Source: Vicinamibacterales bacterium (lineage in GTDB: Bacteria; Acidobacteriota; Vicinamibacteria; Vicinamibacterales; 2-12-FULL-66-21). Taken from it: DNA of 64,000 nt. Below, one piece after another: positions 34,531 to 43,866 of the stretch. Where the stretch lies: positions 62,001 to 126,000 of the forward strand of contig DASSPH010000069.1 of NCBI GenBank assembly GCA_035699745.1, written 5' to 3'. Every line of letters starts with the position of its first letter. The first letter of the stretch is position 1. The notes under the pieces were generated by a model. The model saw nothing but the letters and a program-made list of their open reading frames with translations. It did no database searches and was not told the DNA's origin. The position numbers and the translations under genes were made by a program.

Positions 34531-36717
34531 ATGCCCGCGATTTCGGTCCTGCTCGTTCTTGTCGCGCTTGCCGCCCGCCCAGGGCCGCCAATCCAAGGCC
34601 GTCTCGCCGACGCACGAACCGGAGCCGCGATCGTCGGCGCTCGGATCACGATCGTCGGAGAGCGCGGGTCGGTGACGACCGGCGACGCCGGGCGATTTCA
34701 ATGGCCGGCCGCTCCGCCGCTGCCGATCGTCATCGGCGTCGTGCTGCCGGATGGCCGTGTCGCCCGGCCGATCCGGCTCACGATTCTCGATCCCGCCCGA
34801 GAGCTCACGCTGACCATCGACGCGGCATTCACCGAATCGGTCACCGTCATCGGAACCGCCCCGACGATCGACGCCTCGCCGGCGGCATCCAGGACGCTGA
34901 TCACGAGCCGGGATCTCGAGATCCGTCATCCGGCCACGCTGCCCGAGGCCCTGAGTGAAGTCCCTGGCGTTGGTGCTCTGTCGGAGGGACAGGCCGCCGT
35001 GCCCGCCATTCGAGGGCTGGCGCGCGGGCGCACGTTGATCCTGGTGGACGGCAGCCGGGCCGCGACGGAGCGCCGGGCAGGCGCCAACGCGTCGTTCTTC
35101 GATCCGGCCACCGCGGGCACGATTGAAGTGGCCCGCGGTCCAGGCTCCGTCGCCTACGGGTCGGACGCCTTCGGCGGTGTCATCGCCGTACACACGCGGC
35201 GCGCCAATTACGCCAAGGGCGTGCGCGTGCGGTTCGCCGGAACGGCAGGCGCAGGCGTGCCCGAACAGCGCGGTGACCTGGAGGTCTCGGCCGGGTACGG
35301 ATCCGGAGCCGTGCTCGTCGCCGGGCGCGCGCGTCAGTTCGACGACTACGAATCGCCGGCCGGCGCCGTCCCCAACTCGCGCTGGCGCGATCGCGGCGGG
35401 CGGGTACGCTGGGAGCAGGCAACCGGGCGTGCCGTCTGGTTCATCGGGTGGCAGAGCGATCTGGGTCGCGCGCTCGGCCGTCCGCGCAGCGACAGCGACA
35501 GCGTCCTCGTGACCAGTCCGCTGGAAGATTCTCACCGGTTGTCGGCGGGATACGAACGTCCGACGCTCCGCGGATTTCGGAACATCCGTTTCCACGCACT
35601 GGCCGCGGCCGTGCGGCAACAGACGGAGCAGGATCGGCTGCCCGCCGCCGGACGGCCGAGAACCGTCGAACGGGCGGACGTTTCGTCGCGGGAGGTGCAG
35701 CTGCGACTCACTGCCGAGCGGCTGGTGCGCGGTGCGCGCGTGCACGTCGGCGCGGATCTGCAGGGACGGTACGGCCTCGAGGCGCTGGACACGACGCGGA
35801 CCCACAACGCCACCGGCGAGGCCGTATCCGAGACCACGGCCATCTCGATCAAATCGGCGCGGCGGACGGGCGTGGGCGTGTTCGCTGAGACGGACGCGCG
35901 GGTCGCGCCCCGGCTCCGCGTGTCAGGCGGGCTGCGCGTCGACGCGGTTCGCAATACGAACGACGGCGGATTCTTCGGCGATCGATCGATATCGAACGCG
36001 GCGCTCGCCGGACTCGCCGGCGCGACGTTGTCGCTCACCCATCGACTGACGATGACCGCCCAGGTGGCCCGCGGATTCCGTGACCCGCTCCTGTCGGACC
36101 GGTTCTATCGCGGCCCGGTGGGGCGCGGCTTCATCGAAGGGAATCCCGGCCTGAAACCAGAGACCAGCCTGCAGTTCGACGTGTCGGCGCTGTACGTGGC
36201 CGGGCCTCTCCGGCTTTCCGCAGCCGGCTACCATTACCGGATCACCGACCTGGTGGAGCGCTACGCCGCCACGCCGACCGTGTTCCTCTTCAGGAATCGC
36301 GGCCTCGCGGACGTCCGGGGCGCGGAGATCGAAGCGCAGGCGGCGTTGCGCCACGGGTTTGGGGTGTCTGTGACGGCAGAGACCTCCCGAGGTCGCGACG
36401 GCATGGACGGCACACCGCTCGACGACGTCGCGCCGGCTGCGGCGTCACTGGCGATCCGGCACGCCGCCGGCGCGCGCACGTCGTGGTTCGCCCGTGTCAA
36501 GGCTGTGGGGGCGCACCGCGCAGCCGGACCAAGCGAAGTGCCGACTCGGCGCTACACTTGGCTCGAGGCCGGCATCAGCCGGCGGGTGACACGGCACCTC
36601 GAGTTTCTCGGCACCGTGCGCAACGCCTTGAACGAGAGCTATCAGTCGAGCGCGGGCCCCCGCTGGGTATGGGCGCCCGGCCGGCATGGGTCGGTGACGA
36701 TGATCGTGGCGTTCTGA
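34531..36717 (+). CDS. TonB-dependent receptor
   Basis: Outer-membrane receptor of 728 aa. ATG 34531 starts a signal peptide (PAISVLLVLVALAARPG). A regulatory beta-domain (about 20-100, GRLADARTGAAIVGARITIV) is followed by the plug (about 105-225: AVPAIRGLARGRTLILVDGSR, YGSDAFGGVIAVHTRR) and a barrel ending in Phe (VTMIVAF). The IRGLARGRTLILVDG pattern is of the siderophore/metal/cobalamin-receptor type. Divergent from the multicopper oxidase gene, which suggests a metal-related substrate, by inference only. The pssA gene begins 1 bp after its stop. Confidence 0.9.
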   Translation: MPAISVLLVLVALAARPGPPIQGRLADARTGAAIVGARITIVGERGSVTTGDAGRFQWPAAPPLPIVIGVVLPDGRVARPIRLTILDPARELTLTIDAAFTESVTVIGTAPTIDASPAASRTLITSRDLEIRHPATLPEALSEVPGVGALSEGQAAVPAIRGLARGRTLILVDGSRAATERRAGANASFFDPATAGTIEVARGPGSVAYGSDAFGGVIAVHTRRANYAKGVRVRFAGTAGAGVPEQRGDLEVSAGYGSGAVLVAGRARQFDDYESPAGAVPNSRWRDRGGRVRWEQATGRAVWFIGWQSDLGRALGRPRSDSDSVLVTSPLEDSHRLSAGYERPTLRGFRNIRFHALAAAVRQQTEQDRLPAAGRPRTVERADVSSREVQLRLTAERLVRGARVHVGADLQGRYGLEALDTTRTHNATGEAVSETTAISIKSARRTGVGVFAETDARVAPRLRVSGGLRVDAVRNTNDGGFFGDRSISNAALAGLAGATLSLTHRLTMTAQVARGFRDPLLSDRFYRGPVGRGFIEGNPGLKPETSLQFDVSALYVAGPLRLSAAGYHYRITDLVERYAATPTVFLFRNRGLADVRGAEIEAQAALRHGFGVSVTAETSRGRDGMDGTPLDDVAPAAASLAIRHAAGARTSWFARVKAVGAHRAAGPSEVPTRRYTWLEAGISRRVTRHLEFLGTVRNALNESYQSSAGPRWVWAPGRHGSVTMIVAF

Positions 36718-36718
36718 C

Positions 36719-37357
36719 ATGCCCATTGACACGCCGCCCCGCCGACACATGTCGATGCTGCGGTCGTACACCGCCGCCGACGCGCTGACCATCGGCAACG
36801 CTGCCTGCGGAACGATCGCAATCTTTCTCTGCCTCGACTACCTGGCGACGGACAGCCGCCGCTTTCTATGGACGGCGTTCGTACTGCTCCCGCTTGCCCT
36901 CGCCTGTGACGTGCTCGACGGCTACGTCGCGCGGCTGAACAAAGGACGCCAGTCGGTGCTCGGCGCGGATCTCGATTCACTGGCCGACGTCATCTCGTTC
37001 GGCGTCGCGCCGGCGGTGCTCGGCTTCACGCTGGGGCTGCGCGGCGGGTGGGACATGCTGATCCTCACCTACTTCGTCGTCTGCGGCGTGAGCCGCCTGG
37101 CGCGGTTCAATGTCACCGCGGTGTCGCTCGCCGATGCGACCACGGGCAAGGTGAAGTACTTCGAGGGGACGCCCATCCCGACCAGCATCCTCATCGTCGC
37201 GCTGCTCGCCGCCGCGTTCTACCTGGGCCGGATCGACGACCGGCTCTGGCTCGGGGCATGGCAGGTCGGACCGGCGCTGCTGCATCCGCTGGCGCTGGTT
37301 TATGCGGCGAGCGGCAGCGCGATGATCAGCGCGACGCTGCGGATCCCGAAGCCGTAG
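36719..37357 (+). CDS. pssA: CDP-diacylglycerol--serine O-phosphatidyltransferase
   Basis: Membrane enzyme that makes phosphatidylserine from CDP-diacylglycerol and serine, the first step toward phosphatidylethanolamine. The 212 aa contain the complete CDP-alcohol phosphotransferase motif D-x2-D-G-x2-A-R-x8-G-x3-D-x3-D (DVLDGYVAR, then GADLDSLADVISFG, about residues 62-95), with about six hydrophobic helices. Family context (NIGNAACG near the N-terminus, SLADVISFGVAPA) points to PssA rather than PgsA. It starts 1 bp after the TonB receptor stop. Met11 is an alternative start. Its 3' end overlaps the convergent lipoprotein gene by 32 bp. Confidence 0.87.
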   Translation: MPIDTPPRRHMSMLRSYTAADALTIGNAACGTIAIFLCLDYLATDSRRFLWTAFVLLPLALACDVLDGYVARLNKGRQSVLGADLDSLADVISFGVAPAVLGFTLGLRGGWDMLILTYFVVCGVSRLARFNVTAVSLADATTGKVKYFEGTPIPTSILIVALLAAAFYLGRIDDRLWLGAWQVGPALLHPLALVYAASGSAMISATLRIPKP

Positions 37358-37994
37358 ACCCTCCGGCAGCCGATGGGATCGACGCGCGCGCGCGATCCTC
37401 CGGTCGCACCGGATCGGCAGGGGAGACGCGCTGGAAACGATGCCACTCCTCCGACTTGCCGGTCCATGGAATCACGACGACGACGCTGACGGTGCGGACG
37501 CGTTTCTTGACGATCAGGGAATCGGCCGCACGGTACAGCTCGATGGCTGCCGACTCCTTGCCGATCGCGAACAAGCCGTATGTCGGGCCGTTCCCGAACC
37601 AGCGAGCCCCCGCGCGCAGCACGAGCCGCCCCTTCTCACACGTGAAGTGCTGCGGCGGAAACGTCAGCGTCGCAAATGCGCCCTCGCTGCCATTGAGGCT
37701 GGCGCGCAATTCCCGCCCGGGCGACAGCGAGAGGGTGACGGTCTCCGGCGGCCGCCGGCGGATTGCGCCATCCGGCTCGACGAGCAGCATACTGAGCGAA
37801 GCAAACCCGGATGAATCCGAGGTTCCCTCGTCCCGGTAGGTCCCGGCGAGCTGGTCGCACGTCGAAAGTCTCTCGAGCGCGGGCCAGATCTTCGGATACG
37901 GGTGACGCGACCCGCAGCCGGCGGCGGCGAGGAGAGCGGCGACGAGTGCCGCTCGGAGAAGCGCGGGACGCTTGCGCGCGCGAATCGTCCACAT
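37326..37994 (-). CDS. Predicted lipoprotein, function unknown
   Basis: Protein of 222 aa with a basic N-terminus (TIRARKRPALLR), a hydrophobic stretch and a lipobox (LLAAAGC, Cys27), so it should be lipid-anchored. The remainder (about 45-200) has several short beta-strand-like segments (GAFATLTFPPQHFTCEKGRLVL and VSVVVVIPWTGKSEEW) and a low-complexity tail. I do not recognise the family. The gene converges on pssA and overlaps its last 32 bp. Codon use is like that of its neighbours. Confidence 0.7.
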   Translation of the reverse strand: MWTIRARKRPALLRAALVAALLAAAGCGSRHPYPKIWPALERLSTCDQLAGTYRDEGTSDSSGFASLSMLLVEPDGAIRRRPPETVTLSLSPGRELRASLNGSEGAFATLTFPPQHFTCEKGRLVLRAGARWFGNGPTYGLFAIGKESAAIELYRAADSLIVKKRVRTVSVVVVIPWTGKSEEWHRFQRVSPADPVRPEDRARASIPSAAGGSTASGSAASR

Positions 37995-38199
37995 CGGCCG
38001 TCACCCGTCGTCTGGGCAGCATAAGTCTTGCCGACGCTTCGCAGCGGCGCGCGCGGCTGTTCCGCGCCCGTGCCCGGCGGCACTGAACCGGAAATTCCCC
38101 ACGCGAGGCGGAATTCTCCCGGTGGCCCGGGGCACGTCAACAGAAGATGAACGCCGGTGTGCACACGTCCCACCTGGCAGCGAGCCGTACGATCCACGG

Positions 38200-39621
38200 C
38201 TACCTGGCGCGCGCCAGGCTCGTCACCACGTCCCAGTTGAACCGCACGAAGCGGTGCAGCTCGGTCTCCAGCAGGCGCTCTTGATCGCTGTGCGCGCCGA
38301 AGCCCTTCGGCCCGTCCTCGAAGTCGGTCGCCGGGCCGATGCCGAAGCACTGGATCCCCTTGCCGCGCAGCTGTGCCATGTCGGTCGCGCCGGTGCTCAT
38401 CGTCGGCACGGTGACGGTGTCGTAGACGCGCGTCATCGCCGCTTCGATCGCCTTGAACGCTTCCGAGTCCAGCCGCGCTTCCATTCCGCCCGGCCGCGTC
38501 GCCGCGACCGGGTACCTGACCTCCACGGCGGGATCGTTGACGATCTTCTTCACCTGCTCCAGGAACGCGGCCTGGTCCTCGTCTGGCAGCAGGCGCACGT
38601 CGATCGTCGCGGTCGCCTGCGACGGGATGACGTTGAAGCGGTAGCCGCCGGTGATGATGTTCGGCGACGCCGAGGTGCGCAGCATCGACGAGTGCCGCGG
38701 CTCGTGCTCGAACAGCCAGTCGTCTGCGGCCTTCTGCACGGCCGGATCGCTCGACAGCACGTCGCGATAGTACCTGGCGGTTTCCGGCGGTGAGATCTGC
38801 GCGAGCCGCTTGAAGTACGCGGCGGTCGTTTCGTTCAAGCGGATCGGCGGACGCCATTCGCCGATCCGCGCCACGGCGCCGGCGAGGTGCACGACGGGAT
38901 TGGTCTTCAGCGGAACCGAACCGTGCCCGGCGACGCCGCCGGCGACGAGCTCGATCCGGCGCGGCACCTTCTCGAGCGTCTGCACGGTCGCGAACGCCAC
39001 CTGGCCGCCCTTGCGCGTGACGCCGCCCCCCTCGGCGAGGCAGAACTCGGCGTCGACCTCGGCGAAGTATTCGCGGACGACGAAGTCGATGCCGACGCCG
39101 GTGCTGCCCTCTTCGCCGGCCTCGGCGAGGAAGACGACGTCGCGATCCAGCGGCACGTTGTGCTGCTTGAGGAGCAGCATGGTCATCAACGCGGCGGCGA
39201 GGTTGTCCTTGTCGTCGACGGCGCCGCGGCCGTAGATGTAGCCACCCTCGCGCGTCGCGCTGAACGGCGGATACGTCCACTTCTTCGGATCGACCGTCAC
39301 CACGTCGGTGTGGCCCATGATCAGGAGCGGCCGCTTGCGCCCGCTGCCCTTCAGGCGCGCGATGACGTTCGAGCGCGCCGGGTCCTTCGCGACGATGCGC
39401 GCCGGGATCCCCGCCTTGTCGAACACGCCCTTCAAGTACTGCGCGGCGAGGTCCTCGTTGCCCGGCGGGTTGCTCGTGTCCAGGCGCAGCAGCGCCTGAT
39501 AGTGACGCAGGGTCTCCTCTTCCACCGCCTTCCAGTCCGGCGCGGTGGTCTGCGCGTGCGCCGACGCGAGGATCCCGGCGAGCCCGAGCGCGGCGGCCAG
39601 CCCGGTGCGGCGTCCCATCAT
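38200..39621 (-). CDS. M20 family metallopeptidase (dipeptidase/carboxypeptidase-like), exported
   Basis: Zinc-dependent exopeptidase of 473 aa. The start ATG at 39621 overlaps the stop of the S9 peptidase gene (ATGATG with TGA inside), so the pair is translationally coupled. Signal peptide: GLAAALGLAGILASAHAQ. Metal-site motifs: MGHTDVVTVD (about 103), GRGAVDDKDN (about 130), AEAGEEGSTGV (about 165), and the late GAHSDQE. The dimerisation domain contains GHGSVP. The product probably finishes digestion of peptides released by the upstream S9 enzyme. A much longer open frame continues upstream inside the S9 gene and is not used. Confidence 0.9.
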   Translation of the reverse strand: MMGRRTGLAAALGLAGILASAHAQTTAPDWKAVEEETLRHYQALLRLDTSNPPGNEDLAAQYLKGVFDKAGIPARIVAKDPARSNVIARLKGSGRKRPLLIMGHTDVVTVDPKKWTYPPFSATREGGYIYGRGAVDDKDNLAAALMTMLLLKQHNVPLDRDVVFLAEAGEEGSTGVGIDFVVREYFAEVDAEFCLAEGGGVTRKGGQVAFATVQTLEKVPRRIELVAGGVAGHGSVPLKTNPVVHLAGAVARIGEWRPPIRLNETTAAYFKRLAQISPPETARYYRDVLSSDPAVQKAADDWLFEHEPRHSSMLRTSASPNIITGGYRFNVIPSQATATIDVRLLPDEDQAAFLEQVKKIVNDPAVEVRYPVAATRPGGMEARLDSEAFKAIEAAMTRVYDTVTVPTMSTGATDMAQLRGKGIQCFGIGPATDFEDGPKGFGAHSDQERLLETELHRFVRFNWDVVTSLARAR

Positions 39622-42600
39622 TTCGCGTCCTGCGGCTTGTCCTTGTCGAGGAACTTCACGCCTTCGCTCAGCCACTTCGGCGCCGGCGCTCCTTTGAGGT
39701 AGTGATCGAAGAACTCGAAGAAGCGGACGGTCAGGTCCTTGCGGTTGGCGACGCCGCGCAGCCCGTGCCCCTCGCCCGGATACGCGAGCAGCACCGCCTT
39801 CTTGTTGTTGTAGCGGAGCGCGTTGTACATCGCCAGGCCGTTGGTGAAGGGCACCGTCGGATCCGCCGCGCCGTGCATGATGAGGAACGGCGCGACCGCC
39901 TGCGGCGCGTGCGTCAGCGCCGACTCGAACATGTACATCTCGGGCTTGTCCCACGGCGAGACCCCCTCGCGCCCCTGGCTGTACAAGTAGTAGTCGAAGG
40001 CGTTGGCGCCGCTGCCGCCGGTCACGGTGTAGGACCAGCCCCAGTTCTGGTTGAAGTCGAAGAAGAGATCGGTGACGCCGGCGCCCATGCCGACGGCGGC
40101 GAACAGCTTCGAGCGCACGCCGATGAACGCCGCCCCTTCGCCGCCGTAGCTGTGCCCGGTCACGCCGATCCGCTTCGGATCGGCATAGCCCATCTCGATC
40201 ACCTTTCGCGTCGCCGCCTCGACGCACTCGAGCATGTCGCTGTGCGACGCGCCGGTGCGGAACTGGATGTCGGGCAGCATCGTGATGTAGCCGCGGCTAG
40301 TGGCCTCCATCGGCGACGAACCCATGCCGGTCAGGTACGACGGCGCGTTGTAGCGATGCAGGTTCTGCGAGTTCTTCTCGTAGAAGGTCACGATCATCGG
40401 CCGCTTCTCGCCCGGCTTGTAGTCGTCGGGCAGCGCCAGGATGCCCTGCAGCCGCACGCCATCCTTGTTCTTGAAGTCGAACAGGACGCGGCGTCCCCAC
40501 GCATACTCCTGCTGCTGCGGGTTGGCGTCGCTGATCTGCGTCGCGTCCTTCAGCGAGGGTCCGGAGACGCGCAGGTCCGGATACTGGACGAACGTCTGCC
40601 TGGTGAACAGGTATCGGTCCGCCTTCATCGCCTTGACCGGGTTGCTGAACGCCGCGTCGTCGTAGACCAGCTCCTTCAGCTGCCCGTTGGCCAGCTCGTA
40701 GAACCCGGCCTTCTTGGTGTATTCGCCGTAGGCGGAGAGCAGGATCGGCTTCGACACGTCGATCGTCGCGCGCGCCGCCGCGCCGCCGCCGCGCACGCCG
40801 GGGCCGAAGCTCGGCCCGGCCGGAGCGGCACCGCCGATGTTGCCGAGATTCGGCTCGAGCGGCTCGGCGCGCACGTAGCGGAAACGGATCTCTCCCTTCG
40901 CTCCCGCGCCGCCGGTCAGGTTCTTCGGAACCGAGCCGTCGAGCGGCACCTCCCACAGATCGTAGCGCTGCTGCACGATCACCGACTTCTTGTCCGCGGT
41001 GTAGCCGGTGACGCCGTAGGCCGGCTTCGGGCCCGGATGATCGAACTCGAGATCGACGAAGCTCACCGTGCCGTTGCCGAGCGGCCGCGCCGCCGTGGCG
41101 TCGAGGTCGTAGACGTGGAAGCGGTTGTCCTTCCAGTACAGGAAATGGCGGCCATCGGGCGCGATGCCGAACGTGTGGCTGCCGGTCGACGTGCTGGTGA
41201 TCTGCGCCTTCAACATCAGCGTGCGCTCGCCGGTCGTGGTGTTGACGCGATAGATGTCGGCAGCCGGGCGCTTGTAGTCGTGGATGAAGCCGCGGGTGTC
41301 GCGGCCGACCGCCCACCGGCCGTCCGGCGCCACATCGAGCTCGCGCATCGTGTCGTCGGCAAGCTTGACGAACTTCCCCGAGGCGACGTCGAAAGCCTGA
41401 CGGAAGGTGAAGTTGCGATCCTGTTCGGCGCGGATCATCTGCAGCGACTGGACCCGCTCGTCGGCGGTGTTCCACACGTCGACGTTCGCGAGCTCGTCGG
41501 TGCCGCGCCGCGGTGCGGTGTCGGGTGCGGGCACCTGCGGCTTGGCGCCGAAGAACACCCGCTTCCTGTCGTCGCTCCAGTCGAGCGCGGCGCGATCGCT
41601 GATCACCCAGTCTTTGGGAAAGCCGGCCGCCTTCCCGGCGTCGAGCACGGCCGGCGCGGCCTCGGGATCCGACAGCGCGGCCGGAACGTTCGCGAACGCC
41701 AGGATCACGTTGGCGCGCTCGCGCATCTTCTCCACGTCCGTGCCCTTCAGCACCGCCAGCGCCGTCCCGTCGTCGCTCCACGCCAGCCGGTTGTAGACCC
41801 GCGCGTCGTTGTCGAGCGTGACCATCCGGTTGGTCTTCAGCTCGACGACGAAGAGGCCGTTTCCGTCCTTGACGCTGGCGTCGACCGTGTAGGCGAGCAG
41901 ATCGCCGGCCTTGTTGAACGCGATGTCGCCGACGCTGCCCAACAGCTGGTCGCGGCCGGTCACGAGGTTGTGCAGGATGACGTCCGTCCCGCGCGGGCCG
42001 GTCGCTGCCGGCGCGCCGCCGCCGCGGCCGGTCCCTTCGCCGCCGCCGGGCGCCGGGGTGTCCCCGCCGCCCGCACCGCGTCCCGCCGCGCCGTTTGCCG
42101 CCGTCGCCGGCTTGCGCTTCAGAATGAGATGCGTCGCGGCGGGCGAGAACGCAAAGCCCTGAATGTCCTGCCACGACTTGATCGCTCCGGTCGCGAGGTT
42201 TCGCAGCTCCACGCGCGTCGGCTGCGCGGGCGGCGTCGCGCCGCGGCCCTGTGCCGCCGGCTGCGCACCCGGCGCTGGCTGGGACGGTGTCTGCGGCTGC
42301 GGTTGCGCCGGTGGAGTGGCCGGAGACGTCGCCGGCGGCTGCGCCGGTGTGGCGGGCGGCTGTGCCGGCGACGTCGGCGGATTCTGGCCGGGAGGCGTGG
42401 GGCCCTGCGCCGGATTCGCCGGCGGAGCCACACCCGGCGCTCCCGGCGGCACCGCGGTGTCGCCGCCTGGAGACGGCTCGGTGGCCGGCGCGTTCGCGCC
42501 GCGGCCGCGGCCGCCGCGTCCGCCCGTCGGATCGACCTGATACGCGATCCATTTCGAGTCCGGCGAGAACACGCCTCCGCTCCCGTTCGGCACTTCGGTG

Positions 42601-42875
42601 TGCTGGTTCGTCTCGACGCGGACGATGTGGAGCGCGGGACGGGATTCGGCGGCAACGGTGTTGGTCAGCGCCTGGCCGTAGCTGACCCAGTTGCCGTCGC
42701 CGGAGATCTCCTGGCCGCTGATGGTGCGCCACTTCGGGTAGTCGGCGACGCTCAGCACCTTCCTGGCCGGCGCCTGCGCCGACGGCAGGGCGTAGGCGGC
42801 AAGGGATGCGGCGAGTGCGAAGGCGAGCGTGGCGTGCGTGCCGCGGCGGCGGGCGATCGGGGGGTGGTGTTTCAC
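39618..42875 (-). CDS. S9 family prolyl-oligopeptidase-like peptidase, exported, with Pro-rich insert
   Basis: Serine peptidase of 1085 aa. GTG 42875 is chosen because AGGAG lies six bases upstream and the codons from there give a signal peptide (LAFALAASLAAYALPSAQA). A beta-propeller region (PDSKWIAYQVD, WSDDGTALAVLK and similar) precedes the C-terminal alpha/beta hydrolase domain with nucleophile GHSYGGEGA, acid in HGAADPTVP and catalytic His in GEGHGLR. Residues about 116-221 are a Pro/Ala/Gln-rich insert, with a second Gly-rich patch after it, both inside the propeller. The conserved FYEKNSQNLHRY supports the S9 family. First gene of a two-gene operon with the M20 peptidase. Confidence 0.9.
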   Translation of the reverse strand: MKHHPPIARRRGTHATLAFALAASLAAYALPSAQAPARKVLSVADYPKWRTISGQEISGDGNWVSYGQALTNTVAAESRPALHIVRVETNQHTEVPNGSGGVFSPDSKWIAYQVDPTGGRGGRGRGANAPATEPSPGGDTAVPPGAPGVAPPANPAQGPTPPGQNPPTSPAQPPATPAQPPATSPATPPAQPQPQTPSQPAPGAQPAAQGRGATPPAQPTRVELRNLATGAIKSWQDIQGFAFSPAATHLILKRKPATAANGAAGRGAGGGDTPAPGGGEGTGRGGGAPAATGPRGTDVILHNLVTGRDQLLGSVGDIAFNKAGDLLAYTVDASVKDGNGLFVVELKTNRMVTLDNDARVYNRLAWSDDGTALAVLKGTDVEKMRERANVILAFANVPAALSDPEAAPAVLDAGKAAGFPKDWVISDRAALDWSDDRKRVFFGAKPQVPAPDTAPRRGTDELANVDVWNTADERVQSLQMIRAEQDRNFTFRQAFDVASGKFVKLADDTMRELDVAPDGRWAVGRDTRGFIHDYKRPAADIYRVNTTTGERTLMLKAQITSTSTGSHTFGIAPDGRHFLYWKDNRFHVYDLDATAARPLGNGTVSFVDLEFDHPGPKPAYGVTGYTADKKSVIVQQRYDLWEVPLDGSVPKNLTGGAGAKGEIRFRYVRAEPLEPNLGNIGGAAPAGPSFGPGVRGGGAAARATIDVSKPILLSAYGEYTKKAGFYELANGQLKELVYDDAAFSNPVKAMKADRYLFTRQTFVQYPDLRVSGPSLKDATQISDANPQQQEYAWGRRVLFDFKNKDGVRLQGILALPDDYKPGEKRPMIVTFYEKNSQNLHRYNAPSYLTGMGSSPMEATSRGYITMLPDIQFRTGASHSDMLECVEAATRKVIEMGYADPKRIGVTGHSYGGEGAAFIGVRSKLFAAVGMGAGVTDLFFDFNQNWGWSYTVTGGSGANAFDYYLYSQGREGVSPWDKPEMYMFESALTHAPQAVAPFLIMHGAADPTVPFTNGLAMYNALRYNNKKAVLLAYPGEGHGLRGVANRKDLTVRFFEFFDHYLKGAPAPKWLSEGVKFLDKDKPQDAK

Positions 42876-42925
42876 GGAAACTCCTGTTAACGGGTGCACG
42901 GATATTACACAATGCCGGCGCGGGG

Positions 42926-43780
42926 ATGACAGCCGTACCGCAGACCAGTTCATGGACCTGTCCCACCTGCCGGAGGATGGTCGCGACTCCGTTCTGCCCG
43001 GAGTGCGGCGAGAGGCCGCTGTCGCCGCGCGAACTGACGCTCCACGGTCTCGCCTCGGAAGCCTTCGCCGCCATGACGGACATCGACGGACGGCTGCTGA
43101 ACAGCCTGCGCTGTCTCCTGCTGCGTCCCGGCGCGCTGACGGTGTCGTTCTTCGAGGGGCGGCGCAAGCCGTACATCGGGCCGATCGCGCTGTTCCTCGT
43201 CGCGAACGTGCTGTTCTTCGCGACCGAGTCGCTCACCGGCGGCCTGGTGTTCTCCACCACGCTGGATTCGCACCTGCACTCGCAGCCGTGGAGCGGCCTC
43301 GCCCAGCCGCTCGTGGCCCGCCGGCTCGCCGCCCTGGACCTCTCTCTGGAGGTCTACGCGCCGCGCTTCGACGGCGCGGTGGCGCTGCACGCGCGTTCGC
43401 TGGTGCTCGGCATGGCGGCCGTGTTCACGCTGCTCGTCGCGGTGGTGTTCCGCCGCAGCCGCCGGCCGTTCGCGGTGCACGCGGCGTTCTCGCTGCACCT
43501 TTACGCGTTCCTGCTGCTGATCATGTGCGCCGGCGTCGCGCTCCCGGCCGGCGGCCTGCCCTTCGGCTACGCGCGATCCACGTCGCCGGCCGTCGACGCC
43601 GTCCTGTCGGTGTCGCTGCTGATTGCCTGCGGCGCGTATCTGTTCGTGGCGATCGGAACCGTTTACCGCTCGCAAGGGTACACACGCCTCGTGACGGCGA
43701 TCGGACTCACCGCGGGTGCCGCCGCCATCGTGCTCGCCTACCGCTTCGGACTGATGCTTCTCACGTTGTACACGGCCTGA
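42926..43780 (+). CDS. DUF3667-like membrane protein with zinc ribbon
   Basis: Protein of 284 aa. ATG 42926 is used because the conserved part starts just after it. A zinc ribbon (CPTC, then CPEC, residues 12-29) is followed by a short conserved segment (LTLHGLASEAFAAMTDIDGRLLNSL) and by RRKPYIGPIALFLVANVLFF with about five further hydrophobic helices. This order matches the DUF3667 family. Function unknown. Divergent from the S9 peptidase gene, with about 50 bp between starts. Confidence 0.78.
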   Translation: MTAVPQTSSWTCPTCRRMVATPFCPECGERPLSPRELTLHGLASEAFAAMTDIDGRLLNSLRCLLLRPGALTVSFFEGRRKPYIGPIALFLVANVLFFATESLTGGLVFSTTLDSHLHSQPWSGLAQPLVARRLAALDLSLEVYAPRFDGAVALHARSLVLGMAAVFTLLVAVVFRRSRRPFAVHAAFSLHLYAFLLLIMCAGVALPAGGLPFGYARSTSPAVDAVLSVSLLIACGAYLFVAIGTVYRSQGYTRLVTAIGLTAGAAAIVLAYRFGLMLLTLYTA

Positions 43781-43866
43781 GTCCCGCCGGCGTCGGCGTT
43801 CCGGTCGCGAACGCGTTTAGCGGCAGGCCTGTGCGCGCGGCGGGAGGTGGTCTAGGATCGTCCGCC

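Noticed and set aside
38020-38199. Gap before the M20 stop, searched for an RNA gene or small ORF
   Set aside because: Only an imperfect short inverted repeat (AATTCC...GGAATT) was seen, with no T-tract or tRNA-like structure.
42160-42540. Possible CRISPR-like or minisatellite array
   Set aside because: The repeats are degenerate, without constant length or unique spacers, and lie in frame inside the S9 peptidase gene.
39702-42890. 1062-codon open frame on the plus strand
   Set aside because: Antisense to the S9 peptidase with catalytic motifs; low-complexity translation and no signal or domain.
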